From contig JAJYRY010000067.1 in assembly GCA_021793855.1 (NCBI GenBank), forward strand, positions 1 through 5,946: DNA of 5,946 nucleotides, given 5' to 3'. Shown piece after piece: positions 1-5,446 of the stretch. The stretch is from Thermoplasmata archaeon. Its GTDB lineage: Archaea; Thermoplasmatota; Thermoplasmata; Thermoplasmatales; GCA-001856825. The notes below the pieces were generated by a model. It was not told the DNA's origin. It saw only the letters and a program-made list of their open reading frames with translations, and ran no database searches. The position numbers were made by a program, and so were the translations under genes. Each line of letters starts with the position of its first letter. The first letter of the stretch is position 1.

Positions 1-32
1 ATCTATACCAAGTCTTCTAATTTGGAAATTGT

Positions 33-70
33 TCTAATATACTCAACAAGGATAGTTATATTTGAGGTGA
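33..70 (+). promoter_or_regulatory. Putative TATA box and ribosome binding site of the first gene
   Basis: A TATA-like stretch, TCTAATATAC, lies at 33-42. A good archaeal Shine-Dalgarno sequence, GAGGTGA, lies at 64-70 and is complementary to the 16S 3' end. The Shine-Dalgarno stands five bases before the in-frame TTG at 76, which is why that start was chosen. An in-frame GTG at 67 lies about 29 bases after the TATA centre and could instead be a leaderless start. The TATA assignment is weak; the Shine-Dalgarno is the firmer part. Confidence 0.4.
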
Positions 71-75
71 AAAAC

Positions 76-1212
76 TTGAATTATGAAAATGAATTACACT
101 CTGAAGCACAAAGAACAAAACGTTACCCCTCGAAAAGAATACTTACATTTACAATCATTATGACGGTAATTGCGTCTTTGATTCTAGTTCCTACTTTCAC
201 GTCTGCTGTTGCACCGAATCAGTCTCTGAACCCCCAAGCCTATTCCTGTTCTGGAAATGCGTATCAGACTTATAGTGGCCAAGTTCTCGATCAAGAACAG
301 TACGGTCTAGAGGGCGTAGTACTGTACTTCTTCACCCCAGGGATATATGTGGGTGGTTCTACGGCAACGGTGGAGTCGGACAGCTCAGGCGACTGGTCTG
401 TACAGCTAATCTCTTGCGTCTATGATTCAGATCTTTACTGGCAAAGCATGACTGACGGTCCGTACTTAACAGAGGAAACGAATGTCCCAGCATCTGGTTC
501 TTCCTATACGGTCAACGTATGGATAATTCCCATCAACTATAACCTAACTTATGAGTATCCGTATTCGCTCAATGTAAGCATCAAAACTGTCTTTGGAAGT
601 AATATGGAATTTGGTATAAATGCTAATATTAGCGGAAACGTTGGGAGCAAATTCTTGGGAGACGATATCAGTGGGTTTGTTGGAACTGATTTGCAGTTAA
701 GTAGTTCAGATATCTGGTCGGCAAGTTCAAGAGAACCGTATATGACTTACTACGCTGCAGGACAGGCAATCCACGTTGAGGCAGCCAATGGAACTTCGAT
801 ATCCTATGTGGAACAGTATGACCCGAGCGAGTTGAATTTTCAGGCCTATGACCAACCCCCTACAAATCCACTGACTATGCAAGATGTGATAAATGGTCAT
901 GGAAGTCATGTCGATTATCAAGGGGCTCTTCCGTATGGAAATACGACGTGGTCCCATTCAACAGGAAGTTTAACAGAAGTTTCAGCAGGAATGAGCGTGA
1001 CTGCAGGATTTCCATTTGGTAGTGTTACCTTCAGCACATATGTGAAATTTAGCTCAGACGTTAATAACTCAATTAGCGTGACCTTGAATAATTCAGGCTC
1101 GCAAGAAGAATACTATGTCGTTTGGCAGGGAGGTCTTTACAGCAACGGAACTTTATACTATGGGGGCCCTGATTACAGCATTTGGTATTACGGTACAAGT
1201 CCGCCTCAGTGA
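76..1212 (+). CDS. Secreted beta-rich surface protein with carboxypeptidase-regulatory-like domain
   Basis: I do not recognise this 378-residue protein as a named family. With a TTG start at 76 it has a basic N-terminus (R13, K15, R16, K20, R21), a hydrophobic stretch at about residues 22-38, and small residues TSAVA at 42-46 that could be a signal peptidase site. Residues about 67-165 look like a carboxypeptidase-regulatory or Ig-like fold: SGQVLDQ, then GLEGVVLYFF, then a SDSSGDWSV turn. Residues 170-378 are Ser/Thr/Gly/Tyr-rich beta-type sequence. About nine N-X-S/T sequons lie after the signal. There are only two cysteines, C58 and C114, flanking the Ig-like part, so one disulfide is likely. 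No C-terminal anchor is seen; the chain ends WYYGTSPPQ. The next gene starts 41 bases downstream, so co-transcription is likely. An exported, possibly S-layer-associated or adhesive role is an inference only. The in-frame TTG at 22 would add 18 residues and has no ribosome binding site. Confidence 0.75.
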   Translation: MNYENELHSEAQRTKRYPSKRILTFTIIMTVIASLILVPTFTSAVAPNQSLNPQAYSCSGNAYQTYSGQVLDQEQYGLEGVVLYFFTPGIYVGGSTATVESDSSGDWSVQLISCVYDSDLYWQSMTDGPYLTEETNVPASGSSYTVNVWIIPINYNLTYEYPYSLNVSIKTVFGSNMEFGINANISGNVGSKFLGDDISGFVGTDLQLSSSDIWSASSREPYMTYYAAGQAIHVEAANGTSISYVEQYDPSELNFQAYDQPPTNPLTMQDVINGHGSHVDYQGALPYGNTTWSHSTGSLTEVSAGMSVTAGFPFGSVTFSTYVKFSSDVNNSISVTLNNSGSQEEYYVVWQGGLYSNGTLYYGGPDYSIWYYGTSPPQ

Positions 1213-1226
1213 GGGCAAGCAAAAAA

Positions 1227-1248
1227 TATATACACTACTGAGGTGGGG
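1227..1248 (+). promoter_or_regulatory. TATA-like box and Shine-Dalgarno before the first coiled-coil gene
   Basis: TATATA at 1227-1232, preceded by six A residues, is centred about 24-26 bases before the ATG at 1254. GAGGTGGGG at 1240-1248 is a strong Shine-Dalgarno five to seven bases before the same ATG. The gene could be read both from the upstream transcript and from a local promoter. The Shine-Dalgarno is more certain than the promoter. Confidence 0.45.
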
Positions 1249-1253
1249 AATAT

Positions 1254-1895
1254 ATGAACGAAAAATACAAAATCATTAGGGCGCTGGCGATCGCATTGAT
1301 AGTGATAATTTTGGTTTTTTCTTCAACTTTTGCATTGTCTTATTCGGCAATGAATTCTGAAATAAATGCAAAAAATCAGAAGATCACAGATCTCCAAAAG
1401 GAGATTCAATCTAAAGATTCAACGATATCAACGCAAAACAGTAGTATCGCAAATCTTAAAATAAACGAGACAAACTTGTCTCTTATTGTTGACTTAATCA
1501 AAGGAGAGCTCAATTCAGCAAACGGAAATTACACTAACCTAAGTATTCTATTTTCGGTCGTAAAGCAGATTTATGGAATTAATATACAACTTCTCCAACG
1601 CCTTAGAGCCACTGTTCTGCCTCAGGAATATCAACTATTCCGTCAAGGAAATAGTTCGTCAAACAGAACTTGGTTCTTGGTTCTGTCATCGGTACCGAAT
1701 AATGGATTCGTACAAGGCAATAGCACGAACAATCTTGATAACTACTCTTACGTCATAAACACGTCTTACTCTTCCTCGGGGTTAACCGAAGCGCTGGCTG
1801 TCGTAACTTTGCCAAATTTCGTACTTTACTTTCACAACACTGGAAATGTCTCTGCAGTCTTTAATTACACATTGTTTGAAATCTGGAGGTCATGA
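1254..1895 (+). CDS. Membrane-anchored coiled-coil surface protein, paralog A
   Basis: This 213-residue protein has no recognised family name. Residues 1-9 are short and basic, and 10-28 form one hydrophobic segment, giving an uncleaved anchor or signal with the rest outside. Residues about 33-80 are a coiled coil with isoleucines exactly seven apart (I37, I44, I51, I58, I65) and second-position leucines L47, L68 and L75. The C-terminal half (about 110-213) has several N-X-S/T sequons and ends in NFVLYFHNTGNVSAVFNYT followed by FEIWRS. There are no cysteines. The product aligns without gaps to the next gene over the first 110 residues or so. Its last codon and stop (TCA TGA) differ from the sister gene, which stops straight after EIWR, and appear to come from fused foreign sequence (see 1888-1938). 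A stalk-and-head surface protein that trimerises or dimerises through the coil is an inference. Confidence 0.8.
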   Translation: MNEKYKIIRALAIALIVIILVFSSTFALSYSAMNSEINAKNQKITDLQKEIQSKDSTISTQNSSIANLKINETNLSLIVDLIKGELNSANGNYTNLSILFSVVKQIYGINIQLLQRLRATVLPQEYQLFRQGNSSSNRTWFLVLSSVPNNGFVQGNSTNNLDNYSYVINTSYSSSGLTEALAVVTLPNFVLYFHNTGNVSAVFNYTLFEIWRS

Positions 1896-1938
1896 TTATG
1901 GCGTCTGGTATTATGGTCCAAACAATCCGCTTGGGTAA
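1888..1938 (+). pseudogene. Fossil 3' end of a second copy of the secreted-protein gene
   Basis: Read in the frame GGT CAT GAT, this stretch encodes GHDYGVWYYGPNNPLG then TAA. The C-terminus of the gene at 76-1212 reads GPDYSIWYYGTSPPQ then stop, so G, DY and WYYG match and the stop falls two codons from the same place. The fragment's stop is 42 bases before the start of paralog B, almost equal to the 41 bases between the intact gene's stop and paralog A. It overlaps the last bases of paralog A in another frame. I read it as the remnant of a duplicated copy whose body was deleted. It is short, so chance similarity is not excluded, but the matching position and spacing argue for homology. Confidence 0.6.
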
Positions 1939-1939
1939 G

Positions 1940-1968
1940 TATATGGAAAGGGTCATGCGTATTAGGAG
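1940..1968 (+). promoter_or_regulatory. Weak promoter-like and ribosome-binding signals before paralog B
   Basis: TATATG at 1940-1945 and a GGAG at 1965-1968 precede the ATG at 1981. The GGAG is about 12 bases from that ATG, further than ideal. A four-codon frame (ATG AAG CAA ATA TGA, 1970-1984) starts just after it, and its stop overlaps the paralog B start as ATGA, which would allow translational coupling. Evidence is thin. Confidence 0.25.
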
Positions 1969-1980
1969 TATGAAGCAAAT

Positions 1981-2619
1981 ATGATTGCTAAAAACAAGAC
2001 TAGTAAAATGTTAGCTATCACCTTGATTGTTGTGATAATTATCTCGGCATCGGCATTTGCGTTCTACTCTTCTTCAATGAATTCGGAAATAAACGCTATG
2101 AATCAGAAGATTTCACAACTGAACGGCAAAATCTCGTCTCAAAACTCAACAATCTCATCTCAAGAAAGCCAAATTTCAAATATGAAATCAAATGAGACTA
2201 ATATGTCTGTCATAATAAACATCCTCCAAGAAGAAGTCGCTTCAACGAACGGTAATTACAAGGAAACATTGTTACTTTTCAATCAAATAAGTCAAATCTA
2301 CGGTATACAAATGAATGTACTCGCGTACAACCAGACAATAGTCATCCCTGCTCACCAACTTCAGCATTTCTTTGGACCTTTAGGGAATCCGTCATACAAC
2401 ACAACAATCGCTGTCCTGACTTCTTTTAAGCACCTGAGCGAGGGGGGGTATAACAACAGCACTTTCTTTAACCTGACGCTTTATGTTAATCAACCAGAAT
2501 ACGGAGGTTTTTATCAACTTTGGCAGCCCATTTCTGAATCAAATTTTGCAATCTATTTCAACAATTCAGGTAACGTTTCAGAGACGTTCAATGTTACAAT
2601 CTTAGAGATCTGGAGGTAA
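1981..2619 (+). CDS. Membrane-anchored coiled-coil surface protein, paralog B
   Basis: This 212-residue tandem paralog of the preceding gene has the same layout. The N-terminus is basic (K4, K6, K9), a hydrophobic anchor spans about 10-28, and the coiled coil carries isoleucines in the identical register (I37, I44, I51, I58, I65). The linker INETN/SNETN, the NGNY motif and the QIYGI motif sit at matching positions. The C-terminal half is more diverged but closes with the same pattern, here NFAIYFNNSGNVSETFNVT and LEIWR. About ten N-X-S/T sequons lie outside the anchor. There are no cysteines. The coil is rich in Ser, Gln and Asn (for example SSQNSTISSQESQIS), which suggests a soluble extracytoplasmic stalk rather than a cytosolic coil. 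Function is unknown. The conserved last 30 residues or so in both copies probably form one structural or binding unit. Confidence 0.8.
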   Translation: MIAKNKTSKMLAITLIVVIIISASAFAFYSSSMNSEINAMNQKISQLNGKISSQNSTISSQESQISNMKSNETNMSVIINILQEEVASTNGNYKETLLLFNQISQIYGIQMNVLAYNQTIVIPAHQLQHFFGPLGNPSYNTTIAVLTSFKHLSEGGYNNSTFFNLTLYVNQPEYGGFYQLWQPISESNFAIYFNNSGNVSETFNVTILEIWR

Positions 2620-2660
2620 AAACCTGCTGAAATTTGGGCTAGGGCATTGATATTGGTGTC

Positions 2661-2676
2661 TATTTTTTTACTTTTG
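2661..2676 (+). terminator. T-rich archaeal-type terminator
   Basis: A run of seven T (2663-2669), followed by A, C and four more T, lies about 45 bases after the stop of paralog B. Archaeal RNA polymerase commonly terminates at such T-runs without a strong hairpin. It separates the surface-protein cluster from the next gene, which has its own promoter. Confidence 0.4.
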
Positions 2677-2750
2677 AAGTTGCTCATTGCGCTAGAATTT
2701 GAAGACAATTTCGGCTCACAAGAGGACATTTCATAGCATCTAGTCCATCG

Positions 2751-2773
2751 TATATAATCTAAGTCATTTGGAG
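2751..2773 (+). promoter_or_regulatory. TATA box (and possible Shine-Dalgarno) of the DUF929-wHTH gene
   Basis: TATATAAT at 2751-2758 is a near-ideal archaeal TATA box, centred about 27 bases before the ATG at 2782. That spacing places the transcription start at or next to the start codon, so the message may be leaderless. A GGAG at 2770-2773, eight bases before the ATG, would act as a Shine-Dalgarno only if transcription starts further upstream. No convincing inverted-repeat operator is seen beside it. Confidence 0.55.
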
Positions 2774-2781
2774 TTCGTACC

Positions 2782-4017
2782 ATGAGAAAAAACAACTTTG
2801 AGAGGATTCAAAAAAGGAAAGCGAGGAAAATCAGCTGGAGGCCAATAACAGTCACAGTTATTGCGATCGTGTTATGTTTGATTGTTTATATTGCCCTTTT
2901 CCAAACTAACGATTCTGGTAATTCTCAGCAGCCCGAAAGGACCATAAGCGATTTCAGCCTTGTTTCAAATTCCCCGTTAACAGATAACGGAAAAATTGTT
3001 GTCCTCTTCATAGGATCCGAGGCTTGTCCATTCTGTGCAGCAGAGAGTTGGAGTCTGGTTGGTGCTCTACAACAATATGGAACCTTAACGGGGTTAACAC
3101 AGATAATATCCAACTCTTCTGAATCTATTCCCAACGTTCCGGGATACAGTTTCGTAAACGCAAGTTTCCAAAGCAAAGAGATTTCATTCTGGGAAGTTGA
3201 AACTACAACAACATCCTGGAATCATAAGCTTCAGGCTATTAATACAACTGAAGAATTGTTGTTTGCGCAATATGACCCCCACGGAAGAATACCATTTTTG
3301 TTGGTTGGTGGGTTATATCTTCATATTGGCTCTGGCGTTTCACCGGAACCGTTGGCAAACGTGGGATGGGCACAATGTCAGAAAGAGATATCAACTTCAG
3401 GAATAATATATAACCAAGTTCAAGACGAGGCTGATAATATTACGAATGTTATAAATTACTTGGTAAGCCACAAATCTCTTTTCAATGACTCAGAAGGGAG
3501 TGTATCAATTCATCTTTCGCCATCCGCCGTTTTTATCACACAATCCTTTGCTCGCCAAAGTTTTCCTAGCGTCTCCACGCGCGATGAACCCTCTGAGGGA
3601 CATGTTAATGTCTCTATTGTCAGACCACTTGAGGGATCGCCCTTTTTCTACATTTTCGTAGGAGGACTACTCATCGTTGGATACGATCTGCTATCTAAGA
3701 AAAGGAAGGATATTGCTTACTTTGTAAAAAAAGAGATTTCGGGAGAAAAAGATCGGCTGGTAATATATAGGATTTTCAGAAGCAAAGGGGGGACAAGACG
3801 GATTATGATAATGGAAGCTCTCGACGGACCGAAGAAACGAAGTGAAGTTGCAAAATTCACAAACATTGATTGGAAAGAAATAGATCGTAACATTAAGATC
3901 CTCGAGTCAGTGGGTCTAGTGAGAGCCAGCACAAATGGAAAACATACTGTTTTTTACGAGTTGACTGAACACGGGCAGAATTTGCTTGAGAACATAAGGG
4001 CCAGATTGGAAGGTTAA
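2782..4017 (+). CDS. DUF929 thioredoxin-like membrane protein with cytosolic winged helix-turn-helix
   Basis: This is a 411-residue three-part protein. Residues 1-20 are strongly basic (inside), and 21-40 form membrane segment 1. Residues about 41-286 are extracytoplasmic and hold all six sequons (N111, N126, N154, N219, N235, N276). Inside this part is a DUF929-type thioredoxin-like domain: strand IVVLFIGSEA, then C82-P-F-C85-AAESW, with I170-P171 as the likely cis-proline and a third cysteine, C199. Residues 287-304 form membrane segment 2, followed by KKRK (inside). Residues about 338-405 are a winged helix-turn-helix of the ArsR/MarR type: RRIMIMEALDGP, RSEVAKFTNI, a recognition helix near EIDRNIKILESVGLV, and a wing with GKHTVFYELTEHG. 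Charge and sequon placement agree on this topology. Known: DUF929 proteins are archaeal, with a CxxC in a thioredoxin-like fold. Inferred: the outside thiol domain senses redox state or an envelope signal, and the inside domain binds DNA, perhaps with self-regulation. It could instead be a thiol oxidoreductase fused to a vestigial wHTH. The ATG start fits the TATA spacing. Confidence 0.85.
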   Translation: MRKNNFERIQKRKARKISWRPITVTVIAIVLCLIVYIALFQTNDSGNSQQPERTISDFSLVSNSPLTDNGKIVVLFIGSEACPFCAAESWSLVGALQQYGTLTGLTQIISNSSESIPNVPGYSFVNASFQSKEISFWEVETTTTSWNHKLQAINTTEELLFAQYDPHGRIPFLLVGGLYLHIGSGVSPEPLANVGWAQCQKEISTSGIIYNQVQDEADNITNVINYLVSHKSLFNDSEGSVSIHLSPSAVFITQSFARQSFPSVSTRDEPSEGHVNVSIVRPLEGSPFFYIFVGGLLIVGYDLLSKKRKDIAYFVKKEISGEKDRLVIYRIFRSKGGTRRIMIMEALDGPKKRSEVAKFTNIDWKEIDRNIKILESVGLVRASTNGKHTVFYELTEHGQNLLENIRARLEG

Positions 4018-4076
4018 AAAATGAATTTCTGCGATCTGTCTTAGTCTTAAAGGGGGACAGTAAACACTTCTAAACG

Positions 4077-4096
4077 AAGCGATGGAAGCATCGTTT
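4077..4096 (+). other. Short hairpin downstream of the DUF929-wHTH gene
   Basis: AAGCGATG and CATCGTTT form an eight-pair stem (one G-U pair) around a GAAG tetraloop, 60 bases after the stop at 4017. No T-run follows directly, so it is not a classic intrinsic terminator. It may stabilise the 3' end of the message or be chance in AT-rich sequence. Confidence 0.3.
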
Positions 4097-4161
4097 GAGG
4101 TTAGTTTAATGAAACATTCAGGTTGAAGAAAATCAATTGACGTCCTTGCTCTTAAAGACAA

Positions 4162-4175
4162 AAAAACATGTTTTT
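4162..4175. repeat. Perfect 14-base palindrome
   Basis: AAAAACATGTTTTT is an exact palindrome between the DUF929-wHTH gene and the insertion sequence. The T-run on its right arm could serve as a weak terminator for the upstream gene, or the symmetry could be a dimeric regulator site. It also covers the possible ATG (4168) of the interrupted small ORF. Its low complexity means chance is a fair alternative. Confidence 0.3.
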
Positions 4176-4223
4176 GTTGGAGGTGTACCAATCTGTTGGA
4201 AATCTGAATCGTTATGAATGGAT

Positions 4224-4246
4224 TATAGTGTTTGACATAACTATTT
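4224..4246 (+). repeat. Left terminal inverted repeat of the IS630-type element (with TA)
   Basis: TATAGTGTTTGACAT at 4224-4238 is matched exactly by the reverse complement of 5289-5303. The match continues inward to 21 of 23 bases. The outermost TA is the presumed target dinucleotide. Confidence 0.85.
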
Positions 4247-4248
4247 AT
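4242..4248 (+). promoter_or_regulatory. TATA-like box of the transposase gene
   Basis: TATTTAT is centred about 26 bases before the ATG at 4271, the spacing of a leaderless archaeal promoter. It starts inside the left inverted repeat, so transposase bound to the end could repress its own transcription; that last point is inference. Confidence 0.4.
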
Positions 4249-4270
4249 CCCTATATCTTATTCCCTAAGT

Positions 4271-5286
4271 ATGGGTAGAAAAAGGGTGCTCGTTGTTGAG
4301 AAACACGTCAGTGTAGAAAACATAACGAAGCGCATCAAGGAAGAGAAGCACAGGGCGAGGATCATCCCGAGGCTGATCTTCATAAGGTTGCTGTACAGGG
4401 GGAGGAGCGTAATAGAGGCAGCAGAGGATGCAGGAATCGCAAAGAGGGCAGGATACCAGTGGCTAAAGAGATGGAACGAGTCTGGATACGAAGGACTCAT
4501 TCCCAGATTTGCAGGTGGTAAACCGCCGAAACTTACCGTAGAACAGATGGAACTGCTCAAGGCAAAACTGAAGGCAAAGGATCTATGGCATCCCAGGGAT
4601 GTCACTGATCTCATCGGAAGAGAATTTGGTACGGAATATTCGGAGAGACAGGTGCGTAGGTTCTTGAAGAATATAAGTATGAAAAACGCTAAACCGTACC
4701 AGGTCGACTACAGGAAACTAAAGGATGCTGAAGAAAAACCAAAAAAAACTCGGTCGTACAAGTCCTGAGGACACGATAATAGGGTTCCTTGACGAATCTT
4801 CACCAAGGACTACAGCCAATACCGTAAGGCTGTGGTCATTCGGCAAGCCAGTGATGATAAAGAATACATCGATGTATAGGGCGAACACGTTTGGCTTCGA
4901 CGCATACAACGGGAAGAGCGTGGTTAACAAATCCGGGGATTCCAAACAGGAGAGCATCATTGATTTCCTGGACAGGATAAAGGTTGATGAATCCTTTCAA
5001 CCGAATCCTCGTGATCCTTGACAACTTCTCTGCACACAAAACGGAGGACGTGATGATAAAGGCAGAGGTGCTGGGAATAGAACTCATATTCGTGCCACCA
5101 TATTCCCCGAAGCTGAATCCCATAGGATACATCTGGAAATCGATAAAGATGGTGGTATCACGTACGTTCGTGAAGGATCAGGACACGCTGATAGAACTGG
5201 TCAAATCAAATTTCAATGAACTCTCAAAGAGTACGTCATTCTGTAGAAGCTGGATAGAGAAGTTTGTCAGCAGTAAGGACATATAG
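4271..5286 (+). pseudogene. IS630-family transposase, broken by two frameshifts and a catalytic substitution
   Basis: The first part (4271-4768, 165 codons) is the N-terminal DNA-binding region, with helix-turn-helix segments around VIEAAEDAGIAKRAGYQWLKRW and, after a linker, around DVTDLIGREFG to ERQVRRFL. The second part continues in the +1 frame after the A8 run at 4741-4748 and carries the first catalytic Asp (GFLDESS, codon 4791-4793). The third part continues in the next +1 frame from about 4984 and carries the second Asp (VILDNFSAHK, codon 5020-5022) and YSPKLNPIGYIWK. Removing one base at each shift gives 337 residues, normal for the family. The family has Glu in NPIEYIW; here codon 5125-5127 is GGA (Gly). 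Its distance from the second Asp is 34 intervening residues, exactly the DD34E spacing, so the missing residue is the catalytic one. The family call is firm. Confidence 0.88.
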
Positions 5287-5303
5287 TAATGTCAAACACT
5301 ATA
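5281..5303 (-). repeat. Right terminal inverted repeat of the IS630-type element (with TA)
   Basis: ATGTCAAACACTATA at 5289-5303 is the exact reverse complement of the left end, and the match extends to 21 of 23 bases. It overlaps the last codons of the transposase gene, whose TAG is at 5284-5286. Confidence 0.85.
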
Positions 5304-5446
5304 ACAGCATATTTCCAAATTTCGAGGAGAAAGTGGGAAGACTACCCCATATTAAGGGCACTATGGCAGAAGACAGAATCGCTAAAGTTCTTGACAATAT
5401 AGCCATCTTAGATAATATAGCAAAACATGCTTCTGAAGACAAATGA

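Larger units (their letters stand above)
4226..5301 (+). mobile_element. IS630/Tc1-type insertion sequence, inactive
   Basis: The element is about 1,076 bases long and carries one transposase gene in three frames. It is bounded by imperfect inverted repeats and flanked by TA on both sides, the target duplicated by the IS630/Tc1/mariner superfamily. The ends are almost intact while the transposase carries lesions, so it is probably stranded unless a related transposase elsewhere acts on it. The exact edge is ambiguous by two bases because the ends read TATA. Confidence 0.85.
4168..5446 (+). pseudogene. Small ORF of unknown function interrupted by the insertion sequence
   Basis: The left part, 4168-4225, reads MFLLEVYQSVGNLNRYEWI. 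The right part, 5304-5446, reads NSIFPNFEEKVGRLP onward to IAKHASEDK and a TGA. If the element is removed leaving one TA, the two parts join in the same frame without a stop and give 66 codons. The right part contains a small internal repeat (LDNIAILDNIA) and reads as an amphipathic helix. An in-frame TAA at 4153-4155 limits it upstream, and there is no Shine-Dalgarno before 4168, so this may be a short gene, a gene with another start, or the end of an older broken gene. A competing joined frame from the ATG at 4214 gives about 36 codons. As it stands the left part reads into the element and stops at 4276-4278. Product not recognised. Confidence 0.35.

Noticed and set aside
76..220. Twin-arginine signal peptide on the secreted protein, as a TatC client
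   Set aside because: The N-region has SKRIL rather than the RR motif, and the hydrophobic core is long and strongly hydrophobic, which is more typical of Sec. Proximity to tatC is not enough.
1..1212. Thermopsin-like or other protease identity for the secreted protein
   Set aside because: No catalytic motif of a known peptidase family could be seen; only an Ig-like regulatory domain and beta-rich sequence are visible.
2720..2781. Operator inverted repeat at the DUF929-wHTH promoter
   Set aside because: Only a four-base match (GGAC and GTCC) flanks the region before the TATA box. That is too short to support a regulator site.
2553..2795. Minus-strand ORF of 80 codons across the intergenic region
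   Set aside because: It is antisense to the end of paralog B, to the TATA box and to the start of the next gene. Its composition is not protein-like, and it has no motif.
3916..4191. Minus-strand ORF of 91 codons over the end of the DUF929-wHTH gene
   Set aside because: Over a third of it is antisense to the well-supported wHTH coding sequence. Its product has no recognisable domain, and no promoter or ribosome binding signal precedes its start.
4258..4614. Minus-strand ORF of 118 codons
   Set aside because: It is the shadow of the transposase helix-turn-helix coding sequence, which is clearly the real frame.
5264..5446. Stand-alone 60-codon gene starting inside the end of the insertion sequence
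   Set aside because: Its first 13 codons lie within the transposase 3' end and right inverted repeat. The part after the element fits better as the remainder of an interrupted ORF.
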